DNA from: Aphelocoma coerulescens
Lineage: Eukaryota > Chordata > Aves > Passeriformes > Corvidae
Reading direction: 5' to 3'
Length of the DNA stretch: 64,000 nucleotides
Assembly: GCF_041296385.1 (NCBI RefSeq)
Contig: NC_091022.1
Span: 20,045,967 to 20,109,966, forward strand
This document shows, piece by piece, positions 58,831 to 64,000 of the stretch. Within the stretch, counting starts at the first letter, position 1. Every line of letters starts with the position of its first letter. The position numbers were made by a program, and so were the translations under genes. Below the pieces are notes generated by a model. That model had not been told where the DNA came from, did not search any database, and was given only the letters and a program-made list of their open reading frames with translations.

Positions 58831-61800
58831 ACCTTTTCAAAGCACTTTGTCCACCACACCTACTGGTGGGAACCTGCAGTGATAATGCTCAGGGGAAGTT
58901 GCTGACATCAGACTGGGGATAGTGTAAAGGCACCCCAAGAAGTGACAAACTAAGAACTGGGTATAAACCAGGATAGTTCTTCCAGAGACATTTGGGAAGA
59001 ACAGGGAAGCCTTTTAAAGCTTTAAAAAAGTAATTAGAGTACAGACTTCACCATAATTTACACTATATCTCAGGCTGTTGTCTTATTATGCCCCAGAATT
59101 AAATTTGGCAGAGATTGCGACACCCTCCCCCAGCTATTCTCACCCACGTTTCAAGCCCAAAATTCTTGAAAGTAATGTATTGCTGAAACATAGATGATGG
59201 CATCTAAAGCACTCAGAATGATGTGACGAGTTCCAAAGAATCTGGGGACTTGGAAGTCTCTGGCAAAAAAAAAGTACTTTTGTATCTATAGTTCTTTTAA
59301 TTTTTAATTTATGTTGTTGTTGTAGTTGTTGTTGGTTTTGTCTGTATTGGTCATTCCTCCTAAGCATTTTGAAGCTTAGTTTTCTTTAGAATAAACCAAA
59401 TAAATAAGAAGTCAAGACTCTGGGAAAGGGTCATGAAATAACACAAATCTAGGGCAAGAACATCAATATATAAATACAAGATTTTGAAATATAACAAAGT
59501 TTGCACTAAGATATTGAAAGCTGACAATTAAAACAAAAGCACAGGGAATAAGCAAATATGAAGGAACTGTCAATCTTAATAATGAATAGCAATGAAGGAG
59601 GCAGAAAGAAGAACAAATATGAAAAGGAAAAGATTGCACAAAAAGCATATTAAAAGGAGGAAAAAACTCCCAAATTCAATAATGTATGTAAGAAAAAAAC
59701 CCAGCCTCACTTTGGCACGATAAGACTGCTTATGCATACCTTTACCCAGGGTTCTGCAGAACTCTTTTTTAAACTGTTGTTTTCTCAGTTTAACAGAACT
59801 GTTACTTTTTAAGCTAAAAGCACAGTAAAAAAAACCCTAAGAGCTATTTCTTGCCTAGATCCTTGCTATGGCTGAGATTTCACATGACAATTGAGCCAGT
59901 TGGACAGCTTGCCGCTGTTGATTGGGGAAGCAGCCTCACCCCCCTGCTTTGTTCCTAGCCATGTGGTCTTACTCCTTCCCTTGCTCTGAAGTCGGCACTT
60001 GTCTGACACCCCAGTAAAAAATACTCCACTCTCTTAATTAAAACCAGTATCTTTTTCTTCTGCAGATATTTTTGTTTGTTTTTAAGAAACATTTGGGAGA
60101 GATAGGTGAAACTGCTTAATAGCTCCATGAAATCTTCACCATTAAAATATTCCTGGAGCTATGGAGATGACAGACATTTGTGTTTTGTGCCTGTTCTGTT
60201 CATTCTAATATTACATATTTCATTTCTCTGAATAAAAATATTAAATGCAGTTCCATTTCCCTCATAAATTTAAAAAAAAAAATGTTGCAAAGGCACAGGT
60301 TATAGCCCCCTGTGCAAACTGCAACAAAAGTGGGATATGAGAAGTAAAGCGAATTTCCCTCTGACTCCCACACTATGAACTGGCACTGTATGAGCATAGA
60401 TCAAGGCAGGCTATCTGGCATCAGCTGCACTGAAGACTGAGAACAGAAAAAATTAGAAATCAGTTGCTGTATTCTGCCATCATTTACACTTACAACCTGG
60501 TTGACATTCACTGTTTCAGCAGTAGAATTTGGGTTTGTGTATACAGATTAGAAAACAAGGAAAGTCTAAAATGAGATTACTGCTACTATTTAAATAAAGG
60601 ATCTGGGGGTTTTTTTTCTCTTCTGTTTTGGGAAGGACAGATTTCTTTTTGAGTGGTCTTATAACGGGATGGAAAAATCTGTGCTCGTGCTATAATCCAC
60701 AGACCACAGAGGGATGTCCATTATTTTGCACTAGCCAAAAATTTTTCTTTGGGCAACATTATTGCCAGACACACAAAAAATCCCTGAAAACCCCAAAAAC
60801 AAAAACAAAACACAAACTTATTGCTGAAAACAAAGCTTAGTTTCTAATATTCAGCCCTGATTCTTACTCATAAAAGCAGTTTCATTACTATCTGTGGTAC
60901 AAACAGGACATGGCAGGGTTCAGGCTATTGAAACCAGAGATTATTCAAAAGTTAACATGTGGTTTTTATTTACAGAAACAGAACAAAAGAGACTCTAATT
61001 GAAACAGATCATTTAAATAAACCCAGCACACTGCTTATGCAGATAGTGTATTTATGTAGATACACACGTGCATGCACATGCACACCCAGCCAGGGCTTCC
61101 AGTGTTTTCTGGCTTCTATGTTACACACATGGACCTAGCGGGCCCAAAACTCTTGCTGCATATTCCAGGACTTTCTGGGTATCCAGGACCCCAGCACAGA
61201 TCTGGGAGTCACTAAGCACAAACCTCTGCTCTGCTGCCTCTCAGGGAATTTGTCTGTGTTTCATCAAATACAGCATATCCCTGAGAAATAGCTCAAGATA
61301 TTTGATGAACTGATATTTTCCTGATCATTTCCCTTATTTTTCATTTTTAAGAGACAGTGGAAATTATTTAGATTGCTTGTTAAAAGAAACAAACACAGGA
61401 AATGAAACCGGATGAAAATAATTTCTTAATTTTGAGGGTGCACTGAGGTGGAACAATCCTTACCAAAGATAGCTGAAAATGTAAACACACTGATTTCAAT
61501 CAAGAGCACTTTTCATAAGAATATTTCACTCACTAGTCGCTGTCGATCCTTTTAGAGATGTGTTACCCATTCTGGAATATACACAAGAGTTCAAGTGTTG
61601 CATAATTACACAAAACAGGACCTATACAAGAATATCCTGTTTTGCTTCCTGTACACTCACTAGGGTGGCTCAGCTGAATCCTTGACAACATCTATCTCCA
61701 TGAAGAAAACATCAAGACTCCTTGCTGATAGGAGGTTTTTTACCTAAAGCTTCTCAGCAGTTGGGCTGTTTAGCCCCAATGTGTAAGCAGACAATCACCC

Positions 61801-62499
61801 TATTGTTTACCTTCTACTCAGAAGGAGCATTACTGGTTTTCCTCACTGTCCACAGTCTCTGTAATCTTAGCAGTCATGTTCACTCAGCAGTAAGTCTAAA
61901 TATGAGCTTCCCAAAGGAGTTCCAAATCCATGACATAGATTAGTATCACTGTGGTTTGATGCTATCTGTGACAAATTCCACAGTAATTAACATTTTAAAC
62001 CATGGTCAATACTGAAATTATTTGACAAGGACTCGCTCTAGCCCCAAATCGTGAGAAATTAACAAATTTAAGGGGTATTATTATGAAGTGAATAGGCTGT
62101 GGAGGACAATGTATCTTTCAAAAACCCTGTCAGCATTGCTTCATCTCATTACATATCACTATATCTTTAAAAAAAGGAGTGATTCAATTGTGTGATGGTG
62201 AATCATGAAACTTCACAAACATTCAAGGAACACACATGCCACTACAAATTAACCATTAGCACTGCATGGTATTCATCCTTTCTGTCACACACTGTGGGAA
62301 GCACGCCTTATTAGCATGGAAGCATGGAGCAATAGCATCTCTGTACTTAACATTCCCTTACCTTGGAAAAAAGAGCACACAATTGCAGTCTTAAACAAAA
62401 ACCCCAATCCTCAAAATGCTGCAGATCTATTCCTTTCCACATTTAATCCTTGGATTTAAAAATTACAAAATTGAATCCTAAATCCTTTTCTTTCCTCTC
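58831..62499. other. Non-coding stretch, no gene seen
   Basis: Contains a (GTT)n run at about 59309-59339 and an A-rich run near 60270-60281. Frames below 85 codons are unrecognised. No RNA gene or transposon is identifiable. Confidence 0.55.
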
Positions 62500-62625
62500 T
62501 TCCAGTTCGCTGTTTTTAACAATGAAATGTACTTTTTGCATTTTTAATCAGCTTTAATCATAAACAAGGCAGGCATCTCAATTGCAGCTATTGCAGGGTT
62601 CCGCCTCACACATTTCTTTCTTGGG
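62500..62625. promoter_or_regulatory. Possible conserved noncoding element
   Basis: 'cagctttaatcataaac' and 'ctcaattgcagctattgcag' followed by a CpG-containing 'gttccgcc' form a short complex block without simple repeats. Texture only. Confidence 0.22.
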
Positions 62626-64000
62626 TTTGAATTTCAATAGTACCCTCAACTGGGGGTCTTCCTAGATCCCAGATGTCGAATTATATGGTCTGTCCTATTC
62701 TTCTTAGAGGGGCAATCCCGTTCCCTGTTAGGTTTCACAGGAATCTGAATAGCTATTCTGAAATCACCCATTTCTTCCTTAATTGTATTACAACTGAACT
62801 TAATTTTGGTTATTAAGAAATAGTTCTCCCTGACTTAACAGTTTCTTAGAAATTTTTAGAAGTATCTGCTGTCTTTCTTAGTAATATGAAGCCCTCTGTG
62901 CAACCCTTAGGAAAAAATAAATCTACATTTAGCATCATTGTTCCTGTTTGAGGTCCTGTGCGGTCTATAAAATCTCAAGAAAGGGGCCCACTTGCCATAC
63001 CCATCCTACTTACATGCTGTTTTATTTAAGAATCAAGAGTACATTTTACAACCACTTTGCAATGTTAGAAAAGAAAGAAACATAAAAGTGACTTTCAGGG
63101 GGAGGGTAGACTTATGTTTTGTTTTACTAGCTTCTTTCAGAGTAAACTTGTAAAATAAAAAGATATAAATGCCAAAGAATTTTGTAAACGCTAATGTAAC
63201 AGTAAGCCAGAGCCTCCCACTGACCTAGAAGTAGAACTGGTATTTTAAAGGTGCACTGCTTTAATGCACGTTTTATACATATATGTATTTGAAATGTCAT
63301 TTTCTCTCAAGTGTAACCCAACACTATGGAATCACACACATCTCAGAAATAACTCCTACCCACTCCTTCTTCAAATAGTAACAGAGCCTTGCTGGCAGAT
63401 AAGGTTAACATTGTGTAAGGTATTTAAACTAGCAGAGCAGTTCAGATATGCAGCAATGCATCATGAAGGCAAGTCATGGCCTTTGGCACCCCTCCTCATA
63501 TTATTATTAATTACATATTTCCTCATCTTACGAGTGTTTGAATGGATGTAAAAAATAAACAAAGCTGCTCTAAAGGATATTACAGCCATACTACAGCCTG
63601 ACATCTTTCTGGGATTAATAAAAGGAGAACCAGTACTACAAGTGAACTTTGGCTTGTATGTCCTCAAGGCAATTTTGTTTTTGGATAGATTACATGGTCA
63701 ACTGTTATCTGGATTTGGGAGGGATCATTTCTTTAGAGATACTGAGGACCCTGTTGAGCTACATGGCAGCAATCATAACCTCCCTTGTTCTTACAAAGGA
63801 AAAAAATAATCTTTTGAGGCTCGACCATATCAGCAACCCATTGAGTTATTGAATAATCTCAGACTGCTGCAGACTCAGGCACGCTCTTAGCACTCATTAT
63901 GCTCTGATTTTAATTTCATAATTTACTTTTAAATCAAAGATCTAAACTCCCTATACTTTTAATAGTTGTATTAGCATCGTATCAGACAAGTTAGCAGCTG
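62626..64000. other. Non-coding stretch, no gene seen
   Basis: Frames at 63264-63551 (plus), 63461-63667 (minus) and 63649-63852 (plus) overlap and are unrecognised. The window ends in ordinary A+T-rich sequence. Confidence 0.55.

Noticed and set aside
1..64000. tRNA, rRNA, CRISPR arrays or bacterial-type operons
   Set aside because: No tRNA-like T-loop with matching acceptor stems, no regularly spaced repeats, and no ribosome-binding-site-plus-long-ORF arrangement was seen.

Overview
This window looks like vertebrate nuclear DNA from a sauropsid, most likely a bird. It is A+T-rich and CpG-poor. No open frame exceeds 161 codons and none is recognisable as a known protein. There are no bacterial gene signatures, no primate- or rodent-type SINEs and no long LINE or LTR blocks. 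The few interspersed relics look sauropsid: a degraded CR1-like 3' end near 53.4 kb, a CR1-like fragment on the minus strand near 43.5 kb, and several copies of an old palindromic element built around 'cattgacttcaatgg'. The species assignment is inference.

No complete gene can be annotated, and the window is best read as intergenic DNA or the inside of a very long intron. Simple-sequence tracts are scattered throughout: poly(A)/poly(T), C-run/A-run blocks, (AAAC)n and (GTT)n. Small perfect hairpins lie at 1229-1280, 14307-14330 and 20411-20439. A few segments look like exons because a pyrimidine-rich AG acceptor and a good GT donor bracket a short stretch. These lie at 17293-17411, 30718-30855, 34319-34499 and 49634-49713, with an open frame ending at a good donor at 26385-26709. 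None is proven, and none encodes anything I recognise.

The most informative part is a set of stretches that keep CpG dinucleotides and dense homeodomain-, POU- or TCF-like words in an otherwise decayed background. They lie at about 22.2-23.7, 31.6-31.9, 35.7-36.8, 40.9-41.4, 45.1-45.4 and 46.2-47.1 kb. They resemble conserved noncoding elements of the kind clustered around developmental regulators, but conservation cannot be measured from one sequence. The rest (about 1-17, 18-21, 24-30, 47-64 kb) is ordinary non-coding background. I see no convincing new biological system; the best leads are the candidate enhancer cluster, the exon-like segments and the palindromic repeat family.
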